From Pleomorphomonas diazotrophica (GTDB lineage: Bacteria; Pseudomonadota; Alphaproteobacteria; Rhizobiales; Pleomorphomonadaceae), in the NCBI RefSeq assembly GCF_002844595.1, contig NZ_PJNW01000009.1:186001-250000 (forward strand): a stretch of DNA of 64,000 bases, given 5' to 3'. This document shows positions 1-9,446 of the stretch, in pieces (position 1 is the first letter of the stretch; each line of letters starts with the position of its first letter). Position numbers and translations under genes: made by a program. The notes beneath the pieces were generated by a model, which saw only the letters and a program-made list of their open reading frames with translations, did no database searches and was not told where the DNA came from.

Positions 1-39
1 TTTGACGGGCTTCAGATTGCCCCAGAACGGATGCGTCAT
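1..39 (-). CDS. N-terminal 13 codons of the gene after xylB, possibly xylose isomerase
   Basis: An ATG on the minus strand at position 39 opens a frame reading MTHPFWGNLKPVK before it leaves the window. A purine-rich ribosome site (AGAGAGGAAAG) lies 5 to 10 bases upstream. The gene follows xylB by 39 bases on the same strand, so it is probably co-transcribed. Xylose isomerases often begin with an aromatic pair followed by a short stretch ending near Lys-Phe-Glu-Gly, and the context after xylB favours xylA, but 13 residues cannot prove this. A sugar transporter subunit is also possible. Confidence 0.5.
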   Translation of the reverse strand, partial: MTHPFWGNLKPVK

Positions 40-78
40 CGTCTTTCCTCTCTTTGAAACTCGGTGCGAGCGAAATGG

Positions 79-1542
79 TCAGGCCAGCGCGTCCCGGACG
101 GCCGGGTAGAGCGCGCGATACTTGGCGTAGCGGTCGGCATAGGCGGCAACGAGCGCCTTGTCCGGCTCGACGGTGCGGGCGACCGGCGGCGGGGTCAGGG
201 TCTCGAAGGGATCGTCGCCGGTGGCGGCGATGCGCCCCATGCGGGCGGCGCCGAAGCCGCCGCCGTAGTCGCCTTCGGCGGTGATGTCGAGCGGCCGGTT
301 CAGCACCGCCGCCATGATCTGCAGCCAGGCTTCCGACCGCGAGCCGCCGCCGACCGCGAAGGCGCGATCAATGTCGGTGCCGGCATCGTTGAGGACGCGC
401 AGACAGTCGCGGAAGGCAAAGGCGACGCCCTCCAGCACCGCCTGCGTCAGTTCGGCGCGACCGGAGGTATGGCTCAAGCCGACGAACACGCCGCGGGCGG
501 CGGCGTCATTGTGCGGCGTACGCTCGCCGGAGAGATAGGGCAGGAAGGTGACCGGAGACGGCTTGGCCGGCTTGGGATCGAGGCCCTTGGTCAGCTCCGG
601 CGCCGGCGTCTCAAGAAGATGCGACAGCCACTGCAGGCTGTCGGTGGCCGACAGGATCACGCCCATCTGATGCCAGGTGCCGGGAACGGCGTGGCAGAAG
701 GCATGCACGGCGCCCTCGGTGTTGGGCGAGAAGGAGGCATTGGAGACGAACAGCACGCCCGACGTGCCGAGCGAGGCGAAAGCCGCGCCGGGCTTGACGG
801 CGCCCATGCCGATGGCGCTCGCCGCGTTGTCGCCGCCGCCACCGGCCACCACCGGCGCCTTGGCGATGCCCCAACGGGACACCAGTTCGGCGCGCAGCGC
901 GCCGGAGGACTCGGTGCCCTCGACGAGGCGCGGCATGTGGTCGAGCGTGAGATCGGTGGCGGCCAGAAGCTCCTTCGACCAGGCGCGCTTGCCGACGTCG
1001 AGCCACAGCGTGCCGGCGGCGTCCGACATGTCGGACACATAGTCGCCGGTCAGCCAGAGCCGGACATAGTCCTTGGGCAGCAGCACCTTGGCGGTCTTGG
1101 CGAAGATCTCCGGCTCGTGCTTCTTCACCCAGGCGAGCTTGGGAGCCGTGAAGCCGGGCATGGCGATGTTGCCGGCGATGGCGCGCAGATCGGGGCAGCG
1201 GGCTTCGAGCTCGCCGCACTCGACGGCCGAGCGGACGTCGTTCCACAGGATGGCGGGACGAAGCGGCTTGTCAGCTTTGTCGAGCAGCGTCGCGCCGTGC
1301 ATCTGGCCGGAAAGACCGATGCCGGCCACCGCGGAGAGTTCCTTCGGGTGGCTGACCTTCAGCTGATCGATGGCGCTCTCGGTTGCGGCGATCCAGCTGT
1401 CGCCATCCTGCTCGGACCAGCCGGCATGCGGCCGCGACACCTCGAGCGAAGCCGAGGCGGTGGCGATGATCTTCTCGCCGTCGCCGACGAGAACAGCCTT
1501 CACCGACGACGTGCCGATGTCCAGGCCCAGATAGGTGGTCAT
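79..1542 (-). CDS. xylB: Xylulokinase
   Basis: This 487-residue protein is a full-length FGGY-family sugar kinase that phosphorylates D-xylulose with ATP to give xylulose 5-phosphate for the pentose phosphate pathway. The N-terminal nucleotide motif is LGLDIGTSSVKAVLVG (residues 5-20). The substrate motif GQMHG lies at residues 79-83, as in E. coli XylB. The catalytic aspartate is Asp238 in GGGGDNAAS, and the C-terminal FGGY domain carries GGGSRSEAW. A LacI-type regulator lies just upstream on the same strand and a possible xylA start lies downstream, so the three probably form one leftward xylose unit. Confidence in the family is high; xylulose as substrate is inferred from close motif agreement and context. 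Confidence 0.93.
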   Translation of the reverse strand: MTTYLGLDIGTSSVKAVLVGDGEKIIATASASLEVSRPHAGWSEQDGDSWIAATESAIDQLKVSHPKELSAVAGIGLSGQMHGATLLDKADKPLRPAILWNDVRSAVECGELEARCPDLRAIAGNIAMPGFTAPKLAWVKKHEPEIFAKTAKVLLPKDYVRLWLTGDYVSDMSDAAGTLWLDVGKRAWSKELLAATDLTLDHMPRLVEGTESSGALRAELVSRWGIAKAPVVAGGGGDNAASAIGMGAVKPGAAFASLGTSGVLFVSNASFSPNTEGAVHAFCHAVPGTWHQMGVILSATDSLQWLSHLLETPAPELTKGLDPKPAKPSPVTFLPYLSGERTPHNDAAARGVFVGLSHTSGRAELTQAVLEGVAFAFRDCLRVLNDAGTDIDRAFAVGGGSRSEAWLQIMAAVLNRPLDITAEGDYGGGFGAARMGRIAATGDDPFETLTPPPVARTVEPDKALVAAYADRYAKYRALYPAVRDALA

Positions 1543-1588
1543 GGTCTCCTCCCAGTATACTTGAAATCCGGCTTGCTTCAGGCCCGCG

Positions 1589-2611
1589 CTAAAGAAGGTT
1601 GTCGCGCAGGAAAATGTCGATGCGGATCCGCTCCTGCTCGTCGATGATCTGCCAGTCGGAGGTCAGCGACAGCAGCACGCGCGCCGCCGACCGCACCTCA
1701 TGACCGGGATCCTGGTTGATCACCGCGTCGATGGTCCCTCTCACCAGCGCTTCGCGGTTTTCCTCGATGAGCTCATGGGCGATGTAAACGATCTCGCGCG
1801 CCCGGCCGCTCGCCTCGAGCGCCGAGATGACGCCGGCATTGCCGGCGCCGGCGTTGTAGATGCCGGCAAGGTCGGAATGCTGGCGCAGGAGATCCTCGAC
1901 CAGCTTGTGAACACGCGCCGGATCGTCGCGCCCCTCGCGCAGGGCGATGACATGCACCTCGGGAAAGTCCTGGGCGATCACTTGCTCGAAGCCGAAGCGA
2001 CGCTCGGCGTGGTCGCGCAGCGCCAGCGAGCCGGCCACCAGCGCCACCTTGCCGGAATGATTGGGCAGGAAGCGGCCGATCAGCGAGCCGGCAGTGCGGC
2101 CGGCTGCAGTGTTGTCGATGCCGATGAAGCGATCTCGGCGCGAACTCGGGACGTCCGACACCAGCGTTACAACTGCGACGCCGTCGGATTTCAATGCGTT
2201 GATCGCCTCGCGCACGGCAGGGTGGTCGAGCGCCGCGACGGCGACACCCGCATAGCTATCCTGCCGAATTTCCCTCAATGCTTCGGCGAGGACCTCACCG
2301 TCGAACACGTCGACATGACGGATGTCGAAGCTCGCGCCTTTGTAGGGCAGCCAGTCGCCCAGGCGTTGGATCGTGGTTTCCAGCGCCTCGAAGAAGGGAT
2401 TGTGGCCCCGCGGCAGGACAAAGGCGAAGCGACTGGTACCAGGCTGCACCCGGCCGGCCAGGCTGGACGGCGCGTATCCCAACTGGCGGATGGCGCTTTC
2501 CACCTTCTCGATGGTCACCGAACGCACGCCATCACGCCGATTCAGCACCCGATCGACTGTCGCCACACTGACGCCGGCCGCCTCGGCAACCGTCCGCAAG
2601 GTGATCTTCAT
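1589..2611 (-). CDS. LacI-family transcriptional regulator of the xylose locus
   Basis: This 340-residue regulator has an N-terminal LacI-type helix-turn-helix (residues about 4-24, TVAEAAGVSVATVDRVLNRR) with the hinge region following, then a periplasmic-binding-protein-like sugar domain from about residue 60 to 330. It is transcribed leftward immediately before xylB with 46 bases between them, so it probably controls the xylose genes in response to a sugar. The sensor domain resembles the ribose/galactose-binding fold used by LacI proteins. Whether it represses or activates cannot be seen. No clear LacI palindrome was recognised in the 144 bases upstream. Confidence 0.88.
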   Translation of the reverse strand: MKITLRTVAEAAGVSVATVDRVLNRRDGVRSVTIEKVESAIRQLGYAPSSLAGRVQPGTSRFAFVLPRGHNPFFEALETTIQRLGDWLPYKGASFDIRHVDVFDGEVLAEALREIRQDSYAGVAVAALDHPAVREAINALKSDGVAVVTLVSDVPSSRRDRFIGIDNTAAGRTAGSLIGRFLPNHSGKVALVAGSLALRDHAERRFGFEQVIAQDFPEVHVIALREGRDDPARVHKLVEDLLRQHSDLAGIYNAGAGNAGVISALEASGRAREIVYIAHELIEENREALVRGTIDAVINQDPGHEVRSAARVLLSLTSDWQIIDEQERIRIDIFLRDNLL

Positions 2612-2715
2612 TGAGGGGTCCAGCCTTCCAAATGATTTTTTTCACTCAATAAGGCTATGCAATTCCCTCGTCAATGCGCATTAGGCCGATCCGAACACTC
2701 ATCCGGTGAAAACGA

Positions 2716-2745
2716 GCGACGCCGGCTTGAGGTCGCCGGCGTCGC
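2716..2745 (-). terminator. Rho-independent terminator of the M20 peptidase gene
   Basis: A perfect 11-bp inverted repeat, GCGACGCCGGC at 2716-2726 and GCCGGCGTCGC at 2735-2745, encloses an 8-base loop. Read leftward it is followed by TCGTTTTC. It lies 11 bases past the stop of the leftward peptidase gene. Confidence 0.8.
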
Positions 2746-2755
2746 TGCATCGGTC

Positions 2756-4141
2756 TCAGTTGGCGAGAGCGTCGAGGATGCGAACCCAGGAGCGAATGCC
2801 GCCGTGGTAGCTCGACACCTCGTATTTCTCGTTGGGTGAATGGATGCGGTCATCATCGAGGCCGAAGCCGATCATCAGGCTGTCCATGCCGAGAATCGAC
2901 TTGAAATGCCCGACCACCGGGATGGAACCGCCGGAGCCGACCAGCGCCGGTGCCTTGCCCCATTCCGCTTCGAGCGCGGCGCGCGCCTTGCCCATCGCTT
3001 CGCCGTCGATCGCCAGGTGGACGGCCGGGCTGCCGCCATGCTCGCGGAACTCGACCTTGGCGTCAGCCGGCAGACGTTCCCGCACATATTGGCGGAAGGC
3101 ATCGCGGATCTTCTGCGGATCCTGCCCGGCGACGAGGCGGAACGACACCTTGGCCTCCGCCGATGCCGGCAGCACCGTCTTGAAGCCGGGGCCGGCGTAG
3201 CCGCCGGCAAGGCCGTTGATCTCGCAGGTGGGCCGCGACCAGATCTTTTCCAGCACCGTGCGGTCCACCTCGCCGGCCGGCGTCGTCAGACCGGCGCCAC
3301 CGAGGAAGGCGGCGGCATCGAAGCCGAGACTGTCCCAGTTGGCGCGCAGGTCCGGCGAAATGTCGGCGACGCCGTCATAAAACCCGGGCACGGTGACGCG
3401 TCCCTGGTCGTCGTGCAGACCGCCGAGAATCTTGGTCAGCACGTGCAGGGGATTGAGCGCGGCGCCGCCGAACGCGCCCGAATGGAGGTCGTGACTGGCG
3501 CAGTTGAGCGAGATCTCCTCACCGACGAGGCCGCGCAGCATGGTGGTGACGGCGGGCGTCTTGCGATCCCACATCTCGGTGTCGCAGACGAGCGCCACGT
3601 CGACGGAAAGCTCTTCCTTGTTGGCCTCAAGGAAGGGAATCATCGATGGCGACCCCGATTCCTCTTCGCCCTCCGAAAAGAAGGTGACGTTGACCGGCAG
3701 CGTGCCTGTCTCGGCAATCAGAGCGCGACAGGCCTCAAGAAAGGTCATCAACTGGCCTTTGTCGTCCTGTGCGCCGCGCGCAAGAATGCGCTCGCTGCCG
3801 TCGGCCAGCTTTTTCACCACGGGCTCGAAGGGCGGCGAATCCCAGAGGTCCAGCGGGTCGACTGGCTGGACGTCGTAGTGGGCATAGAACAGCACGTGCG
3901 GCTTGTCGGGGCCGGCCTTGGTGTAGTGGCCGACCACCATAGGATGCTTCGGCGTCGGCCGCACCGAGGCGTCGAAGCCCAGCGCGGTCAGTTCGCCCAC
4001 CAGCCAGGTGGCGGCGCGGGTGCAGTCGTCCTTGTAAGCGGGATCGGCGGAAATCGAGGGAATGCGCAGGAAATCGAACAGGCGATCGAGGCTGTTGGGA
4101 AAGTCGGCGTCGACGCGGGACAGAACGGCATGAACGGACAT
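2756..4141 (-). CDS. M20-family metallopeptidase (dipeptidase)
   Basis: This 461-residue enzyme belongs to the M20 di-zinc peptidases, related to CNDP-like and ArgE/DapE dipeptidases. Metal-ligand motifs are visible: YAHYDVQP (His and the following Asp), GAQDDKGQ (bridging Asp), FSEGEEESGSP (catalytic and ligand Glu) and CDTEMWD. A dimerisation lid domain with the conserved His (LHSGAFGG) interrupts the catalytic domain. The ATG at 4141 is chosen because GGAG lies about 8 bases upstream and homology starts there. The frame stays open to 4429, but that extension is A+T-rich and not protein-like. The gene stands alone with a terminator behind it. The peptide substrate is unknown. Confidence 0.9.
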   Translation of the reverse strand: MSVHAVLSRVDADFPNSLDRLFDFLRIPSISADPAYKDDCTRAATWLVGELTALGFDASVRPTPKHPMVVGHYTKAGPDKPHVLFYAHYDVQPVDPLDLWDSPPFEPVVKKLADGSERILARGAQDDKGQLMTFLEACRALIAETGTLPVNVTFFSEGEEESGSPSMIPFLEANKEELSVDVALVCDTEMWDRKTPAVTTMLRGLVGEEISLNCASHDLHSGAFGGAALNPLHVLTKILGGLHDDQGRVTVPGFYDGVADISPDLRANWDSLGFDAAAFLGGAGLTTPAGEVDRTVLEKIWSRPTCEINGLAGGYAGPGFKTVLPASAEAKVSFRLVAGQDPQKIRDAFRQYVRERLPADAKVEFREHGGSPAVHLAIDGEAMGKARAALEAEWGKAPALVGSGGSIPVVGHFKSILGMDSLMIGFGLDDDRIHSPNEKYEVSSYHGGIRSWVRILDALAN

Positions 4142-4851
4142 CGGTGTCTCCAGGTGAGATGATCCCTTATAGTCCAATCGCTGCCGGCGCGACGAGCCCC
4201 AAGCCGCCTGCCGCCACAATGCCACGGGCATACGCCCAGAGATGTTGCGTGTTATTGAATATGCAAGAAATACTATAAAATCCCATCCGCATTTATTTCC
4301 ACTGTTATCGGAACGGCTTCGGGCAAGTTTTTTCCCTGCGACAGGCATTTCCGGACCCCAATCTTTATGAAATTCAGAGTGGTGAATTCTCAGAATGTAA
4401 TCAGAAGGGGTATTTCCCGCAGCGACCAAATGAAAAAATTTCGGTCAGATAATTGAAACCGCTTCACCGTCGCATGTGCGAGTCATGTTTCTGAATGAAT
4501 ACATCATGTTTTTTTCATATAATCTGACGGAGAGACACCGAAGCGAAAGTCGATACTGAGATCGACTCCGAGAAAACTGTATTGAATCCGTCAAAACTGG
4601 GAGAACATCGAAGATTATGCAAAAACATAAATAGGATAAATGGTTCGTAGTTTCCCTTTTTGATCCGATGGACATAGCATTTCGTGTGATATTGTCCGCT
4701 TTTCTCCCTAAAGCCTTTATCTGGTTCGGAATGTGCTCTAGAAGGAACCTATTCGATCGCTCATGCGTTCTCATGCGAAAAGTAGCTTAAGCATGCGAAC
4801 GCATGCCCCGAACTGACGATCTTTCGGGTGGCTGTGGAGGTGGGGCGAACC
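4142..4851. other. A+T-rich divergent intergenic region
   Basis: About 700 bases separate the leftward peptidase from the rightward LuxR-type regulator. It is markedly more A+T-rich than its surroundings and holds only a short leftward frame (4445-4774) with no ribosome site and no protein-like composition. The regulatory repeats next to the LuxR gene are listed separately. Promoters for both flanking genes must lie here. Confidence 0.7.
4761..4806. promoter_or_regulatory. Repeated CATGCG motif with a palindrome upstream of the LuxR-type gene
   Basis: TCATGCG occurs at 4761-4767 and again at 4771-4777. The palindrome GCATGCGAACGCATGC (7-bp arms, 2-base centre) follows at 4791-4806. The palindrome is centred about 53 bases upstream of the regulator's ATG. 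The arrangement looks like an operator, possibly for autoregulation by the LuxR-type protein, but this is inference from position and symmetry only. Confidence 0.55.
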
Positions 4852-5562
4852 ATGAATACGCCGGATGACATCCTAGCTGACGCAGTTGGCCTCCGCACAT
4901 ACTCCAGTGCAAACAAGATTTTCGAGGTCATCGAACGCCGTCTTTTGGGACATGGCGCCAGTCATGTGTTGATCTCCGGCCTGCCGATGCCGGGGCGGCC
5001 GGTGGAGCCGCTGGTTCTCCACATTCGCTGGCCGGATATCCGCTCCGAGCGTGGACAGCTCATTACCATCTCGAAGGGGGACCCGGTGCTGGAGCGCTGC
5101 CGCGTCGCCCACCGGCCCTGCCTCATCGACGGCGTCAGCATTTCCGGTCACTCGGATCTGGTAGCCGCCGCCGGCCCCGAGGCTTCGGCGCGTATCGTGG
5201 CGGTGCCGATTACCTCGATTCCACCCTACCAGGCGGCGGTCATCGGCCTGGGCGAGGCGTTGTCGCTGACCGAGCTCGATCTCGTCGCCTTTGACTTTCT
5301 CTGCAATCAGGCCTTCCGCCGCTTGAGGGCGCTCGGCTACCTCATGGATTCCCGGCCGGGCGATCTGTCGACCCGTGAGCGCCGCGTTCTCGAACTGACG
5401 GCGCTAGGCATGACGGCCCAGGAGATCGCCGAGAGCCTCAACATTTCCCAGCGTACGGTGCATGCCCACCTTCAGAACGCCGGCGAGAAACTGGATGCCA
5501 CCAACAAGACCCAGGCAGTGGTCGAGGCGTTGCGCTACGGGCAAATCTCGCTCGCCAGCTGA
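4852..5562 (+). CDS. LuxR-type regulator with autoinducer-binding-like domain (LuxR solo)
   Basis: This 236-residue protein has an N-terminal region (about 15-160) resembling the autoinducer-binding domain and a C-terminal LuxR helix-turn-helix (about 170-230, with LSTRERRVLELTALGMTAQE). The conserved Asp-Pro pair of ligand-binding LuxR proteins is present as GDP (Asp77-Pro78), but other signal-contact residues are hard to place, so the ligand may differ from a standard acyl-homoserine lactone. No luxI-like synthase is in the window, so it is a solo receptor here. The ATG at 4852 is preferred over a GTG at 4828 because GGAGGTGGGG precedes it. Confidence 0.85.
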   Translation: MNTPDDILADAVGLRTYSSANKIFEVIERRLLGHGASHVLISGLPMPGRPVEPLVLHIRWPDIRSERGQLITISKGDPVLERCRVAHRPCLIDGVSISGHSDLVAAAGPEASARIVAVPITSIPPYQAAVIGLGEALSLTELDLVAFDFLCNQAFRRLRALGYLMDSRPGDLSTRERRVLELTALGMTAQEIAESLNISQRTVHAHLQNAGEKLDATNKTQAVVEALRYGQISLAS

Positions 5563-5587
5563 CGCCTGTCCGCGATAGTGTGGCCAA

Positions 5588-5615
5588 GGCCCGCCGGTCC
5601 ACCGGCGGGCCTTTT
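5588..5615 (+). terminator. Terminator after the LuxR-type gene
   Basis: GGCCCGCCGGT (5588-5598) and ACCGGCGGGCC (5601-5611) form a perfect 11-bp stem with a 2-base spacer, followed directly by TTTT. It lies 26 bases past the stop codon. Confidence 0.9.
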
Positions 5616-5701
5616 CGTTGACCTTCGATCCAATGGCGGCGTTGAGGGACAACCGGGCGCTGGGTTAGAACTTGGGGCCGATGCGGATATAGGAGCCGAG
5701 C

Positions 5702-7324
5702 ATGCTGGAAGAGGGCAGGGTCTATCTGGGATCGAGCACGAAGCCCGAATATCTGACGCTGAAGCTCGCCAACCGGCACGGTCTCATCACCGGCGCCACC
5801 GGCACCGGCAAGACGGTGACATTGCAGGTGCTGGCCGAAGGCCTGTCGGATGCCGGCGTGCCGGTGTTCTGCGCCGACGTGAAGGGCGACCTCTCAGGCA
5901 TCGGCGCCCCCGGCGAGGCCAAGGACTTCCTCGAGGAGCGGGCGCGCTCCATCGGCTTTTCCGACGAGTACCAGCTCCGCGCGGCTCCTGCCGTCTTCTG
6001 GGATCTGTTCGGCGAAAAAGGCCATCCGGTCCGGACGACGATTTCCGAAATGGGGCCTCTCCTGCTGTCGCGCCTTCTCGAACTCAACGAGACGCAGGAA
6101 GGCGTGCTCAACATCGTCTTCAAGGTGGCGGACGACGAGGGGCTGCTGCTGCTCGACCTCAAGGATCTGCGCTCTCTGCTCACCTATGTCGCCGAAAATG
6201 CCGATGCCGTGGGGGCGAGCTATGGCAACGTCGCCAAGGCGACGGTGGGCGCCATCCAGCGGCAGCTTCTGGTGCTGGAGCAGCAGGGCGGCAATCACTT
6301 CTTCGGCGAGCCGGGCTTGCAGATCTCCGACCTGATGCAGGTGACGGGCGACGGCAGGGGCGCGGTCAACGTGCTGGCCGCCGACAGGCTGATGCAGACG
6401 CCGCGCCTTTACGCCACCTTCCTGCTGTGGCTGCTGTCGGAGTTGTTCGAGGATCTGCCGGAGGTTGGAGATCTCGACAAACCCAAGCTCGTCTTCTTCT
6501 TCGACGAGGCGCATCTCTTGTTCGACGAGGCGCCCAAGGCGCTGATCGACAAGGTGGAGCAGGTGGTCAAACTGATCCGATCCAAGGGTGTCGGCATCTA
6601 CTTCGTCACGCAGAACCCCCTCGACATTCCGGAAAGCGTGCTCGCCCAGCTCGGCAATCGCGTGCAGCACGCGCTACGCGCCTATACGCCGCGCGAGCAG
6701 AAGGCGGTGAAGGTGGCGGCCGAGACCTTCCGGCCCAATCCCGATTTCGACACCTTCACGGCGATCACCGAGCTCGGCCAGGGCGAGGCGCTTGTCTCCA
6801 TGCTGGAAGGCAAGGCGGTACCGTCGGTCGTGGCCCGCACCCTGATCCGTCCGCCGTCATCTCGGCTCGGGCCGCTGAAGGATGAGGAGCGGGCGGCGCT
6901 GATCGCGGCGAGCCCGCTCACGGGATATTACGACGAGGCGGTCGACCGGGAATCCGCCTTTGAAGTGCTGAAGGCCCGCGCCAGCGGTGTTCAGCAGCCG
7001 CACGAACCGGTGGAGGCGCCGCGCAGGCGCGAGAGCCCAGGCTTCAGCGTACCGGATTTCGGCTGGAGCCGCAGCCGACCCACCGCACCTGAGACTCGCT
7101 ACGACGAGCCTGACCGCCGGCCGCGTCTCGACGAGTATGAAAGTGCAGCCGAGCGCCGCCGTCGCGAGGAGCGAGCCTCCCGCCGCGACACCTATGGCTA
7201 TGGTGGTCGGCAGACGGTGGCCGAGGCCGCCATCAAGTCGGTCGTCCGCTCGGTGTCGAGCCAGGTCGGTTCGCAGATCGGCCGGGCGCTGGTGCGTGGG
7301 GTGCTTGGAAGCTTGCTGAAGTAG
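5702..7324 (+). CDS. DUF853 (HerA-like C-terminal) ATPase
   Basis: This 540-residue P-loop ATPase belongs to the DUF853 family, to which E. coli YjgR belongs and which is related to the HerA/FtsK translocase fold. Walker A is GATGTGKT at residues 31-38. A Walker B stretch ([12 protein letters not shown]) lies near residue 260, and an Arg-finger and sensor region follows around [12 protein letters not shown]. The C-terminal 100 residues are charged and low in complexity (Arg, Glu, Pro, Tyr), then end in a short Ser/Val/Gly-rich segment, as is common in the family. The role is unknown; DNA or polymer pumping is suggested by the fold only. The gene stands alone and converges on malQ with 3 bases between stop codons. 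Confidence 0.88.
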   Translation: MLEEGRVYLGSSTKPEYLTLKLANRHGLITGATGTGKTVTLQVLAEGLSDAGVPVFCADVKGDLSGIGAPGEAKDFLEERARSIGFSDEYQLRAAPAVFWDLFGEKGHPVRTTISEMGPLLLSRLLELNETQEGVLNIVFKVADDEGLLLLDLKDLRSLLTYVAENADAVGASYGNVAKATVGAIQRQLLVLEQQGGNHFFGEPGLQISDLMQVTGDGRGAVNVLAADRLMQTPRLYATFLLWLLSELFEDLPEVGDLDKPKLVFFFDEAHLLFDEAPKALIDKVEQVVKLIRSKGVGIYFVTQNPLDIPESVLAQLGNRVQHALRAYTPREQKAVKVAAETFRPNPDFDTFTAITELGQGEALVSMLEGKAVPSVVARTLIRPPSSRLGPLKDEERAALIAASPLTGYYDEAVDRESAFEVLKARASGVQQPHEPVEAPRRRESPGFSVPDFGWSRSRPTAPETRYDEPDRRPRLDEYESAAERRRREERASRRDTYGYGGRQTVAEAAIKSVVRSVSSQVGSQIGRALVRGVLGSLLK

Positions 7325-7327
7325 CCG

Positions 7328-9325
7328 TCACCAGCTTTGGGCGGGCGGCTCCTTTCGGGCCGCCGCCAGCGTGTCGATGCGCTGGGCGGTGTCCGGCTCG
7401 GCGAGAAGCGCCTCGAGCGGCGCAGTCATGCGCCGCCGCCAGTTGGGATGCTCGGCGATGGTGCCGGGCAGGTTGGGCTGCTCCTCGAGCGCCAGAATAT
7501 CCTCGAGCGGTGCGATCGCGAGGCGCGAACGCGCCCGTCCGATGTGGCGGAGCGCCGCTTCGACCACCGGAGCCGGATCGTCGGACGCGGGGCGCGGTTC
7601 GCTGCCGCCGAAGGTCGCCCACAGAAGGCCACGGTCCCAGGCTCGCCGGTCGTCTTCCCGCTCGCGGTTGGAATCGACAGGAAGGCGACCAAGTTCGTCA
7701 GCCCAGTCGAGATCGCGGCCCGTCCACCAGCCGGCAACGGTGGCGGTGTCGTGGGTGCCAGTCATCGCAACGCTATCGGGCGGATAATCCTGCGGACCGA
7801 TGAAGCCGTGATCGAGCGCCCGCTCGAACCACAGGACGCGCATCCCGAGCATGCCCTCGGCATCGATCGCCTCGGCGAAGCCGCCCGGCTTGGTGCCGAG
7901 ATCCTCGGCGACGATGAGCGCCTTGGCTCGGTGGGATTCGAGCGCCGCGATACGGGTAAGGTCGCGGAAGGGATAGACGAGATAGGCGCCATCGTTCGAC
8001 GATCGCCCTTCCGGCATGACCCATAGGCGTGACAGTCCGAAGGCATGGTCGATCCTGAGGCCACCGGCCCGACTCAGCGCCGACCGGAGCGTGGCGATCC
8101 ATGGTGCATAGCCGCTTTCGGCGAGGCCGCGTGGGGAGAAGGTGGTGAGCATCCAGTTCTGCCCGAGCGGGCCGAGCGGATCGGGCGGCGCGCCGATGGT
8201 GAGGCCATGGAGCAGGTGATCGCGCAGGCTCCAACTGTCGCTGCCGCCGGTGTGGACGCCGACCGCGAGATCGGCCAGAAGGCCGACGGCCATGCCCGCC
8301 GCCTCGGCATGGTCCTGCACGGCAACAAGGCTCTCGTGAGCCAGCCATTGGACGAACAGATGGAAGGCGATCTCGTCGGGGTTCTCGGCGGCGAACTGCC
8401 GCACGGCCGCGCCATCGGGATCGTGGAACGGCGCCGGCCAGGTTCGCCAGCCGTCGAGCCCGCGTGCCCGGAACCGCGTGTCGAGCGCGTCGAAGATGGC
8501 ATGGCGGCGCAACGCATCGCCTTCGGCCAAGCTGTCGCTGACGACACGGGACCGAAACTCCGGCGTCAGCGCGTCGAAGGTCGCCCTGAGCTGGGCAAGC
8601 CGCTTCGGCAGCGCGCCTTCCCAGTCGATCAGCGCCTCGCCGTCCTCGCCGGCCGGCAGCGGCGGCAGACCGACCAGTGCCGGATCGCCCATGGCGCCGT
8701 TGAGGAACAGACGGCTCGACGGCGAATAGGGGCTGAAGCCGATGCCGTGCCCCGGAAAGAGGGCGTGGACCGGGTTGATCATGACGACATCGGCCCCACG
8801 GGCCGCGAAACGCCGCACGGCGTCATCGAGATGGCCGAAATGGCCGAAGGGCTGCGGCACCTCGCCACGCAGCGACGGGATCTGGATCGACGGCCCCCAG
8901 ACACGGCGGTCGGCGCCAAGGCCGTCGAGGCCATGGCAGCGGGGCGGGGCGACGGCAAGCGTCAGATCGTGCGAGCCGATGGCGAGACGGTAGTAGCCGG
9001 GCTCATCCACCGCCGGCAGATGGCCGCCCTCGATCCGCAGCATCCGGCTTGTGCCATTCTCCGCCACCAACTCTGCGCGGGTCAGACTGTCAGGCAGCGC
9101 TATGGGCCTGCCGGCATCGGCGACGAGCAGGGCCGGCGGTCGCCGCCTCTCATCCTCGATCTGCGCCAGGCTGAGCGCGATGGCCGCCGCGCTATCTGCC
9201 GGATAGCCGAGCGCGGTGGCGACGGCGCCAAGCGCCTCGTCGCTGACCGTCTGCGGCCGGCCGGCGACATCCCACCAGTTCCGCACCAGGCCGATTGCCG
9301 CGGCGAGCGCGTGAAGCTCGGTCAT
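7328..9325 (-). CDS. malQ: 4-alpha-glucanotransferase (amylomaltase)
   Basis: This 665-residue GH77 enzyme transfers alpha-1,4-glucan segments between maltodextrins. Characteristic motifs are GHGIGFSPYSPSSRLFLN near residue 180, RIDHAFGLSRLW (nucleophile Asp region), VAEDLGT (acid/base Glu) and TGTHDTATVAGWW (third carboxylate). The N-terminal 150 residues form the accessory domain typical of long proteobacterial MalQ proteins. The ATG at 9325 is chosen over upstream starts because GGAGG stands 5 to 9 bases before it. No glycogen or maltose genes flank it, so its pathway partners must be elsewhere. Confidence 0.92.
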   Translation of the reverse strand: MTELHALAAAIGLVRNWWDVAGRPQTVSDEALGAVATALGYPADSAAAIALSLAQIEDERRRPPALLVADAGRPIALPDSLTRAELVAENGTSRMLRIEGGHLPAVDEPGYYRLAIGSHDLTLAVAPPRCHGLDGLGADRRVWGPSIQIPSLRGEVPQPFGHFGHLDDAVRRFAARGADVVMINPVHALFPGHGIGFSPYSPSSRLFLNGAMGDPALVGLPPLPAGEDGEALIDWEGALPKRLAQLRATFDALTPEFRSRVVSDSLAEGDALRRHAIFDALDTRFRARGLDGWRTWPAPFHDPDGAAVRQFAAENPDEIAFHLFVQWLAHESLVAVQDHAEAAGMAVGLLADLAVGVHTGGSDSWSLRDHLLHGLTIGAPPDPLGPLGQNWMLTTFSPRGLAESGYAPWIATLRSALSRAGGLRIDHAFGLSRLWVMPEGRSSNDGAYLVYPFRDLTRIAALESHRAKALIVAEDLGTKPGGFAEAIDAEGMLGMRVLWFERALDHGFIGPQDYPPDSVAMTGTHDTATVAGWWTGRDLDWADELGRLPVDSNREREDDRRAWDRGLLWATFGGSEPRPASDDPAPVVEAALRHIGRARSRLAIAPLEDILALEEQPNLPGTIAEHPNWRRRMTAPLEALLAEPDTAQRIDTLAAARKEPPAQSW

Positions 9326-9446
9326 GTCTGCCTCCACTGGGACTGCGGCGGAACCTCGCCGGCATCGCTGAACGCCCTGCCGGAACCGGCGGCTTGGGCA
9401 AGGTGGGATGAAGCTACGTTTTCCGGCACGAAGCGGCCATCGCTGG

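Noticed and set aside
64-1647. A long rightward frame opposite xylB
   Set aside because: It lies on the other strand of a clear xylulokinase gene, and its protein is Gly/Arg/Ala-rich with no domain; it is a shadow of high-GC coding sequence.
4445-4774. A 109-codon leftward frame in the peptidase-LuxR spacer
   Set aside because: It has no ribosome site, no recognised domain and an unusual composition for the genome, and it overlaps the regulatory repeats.
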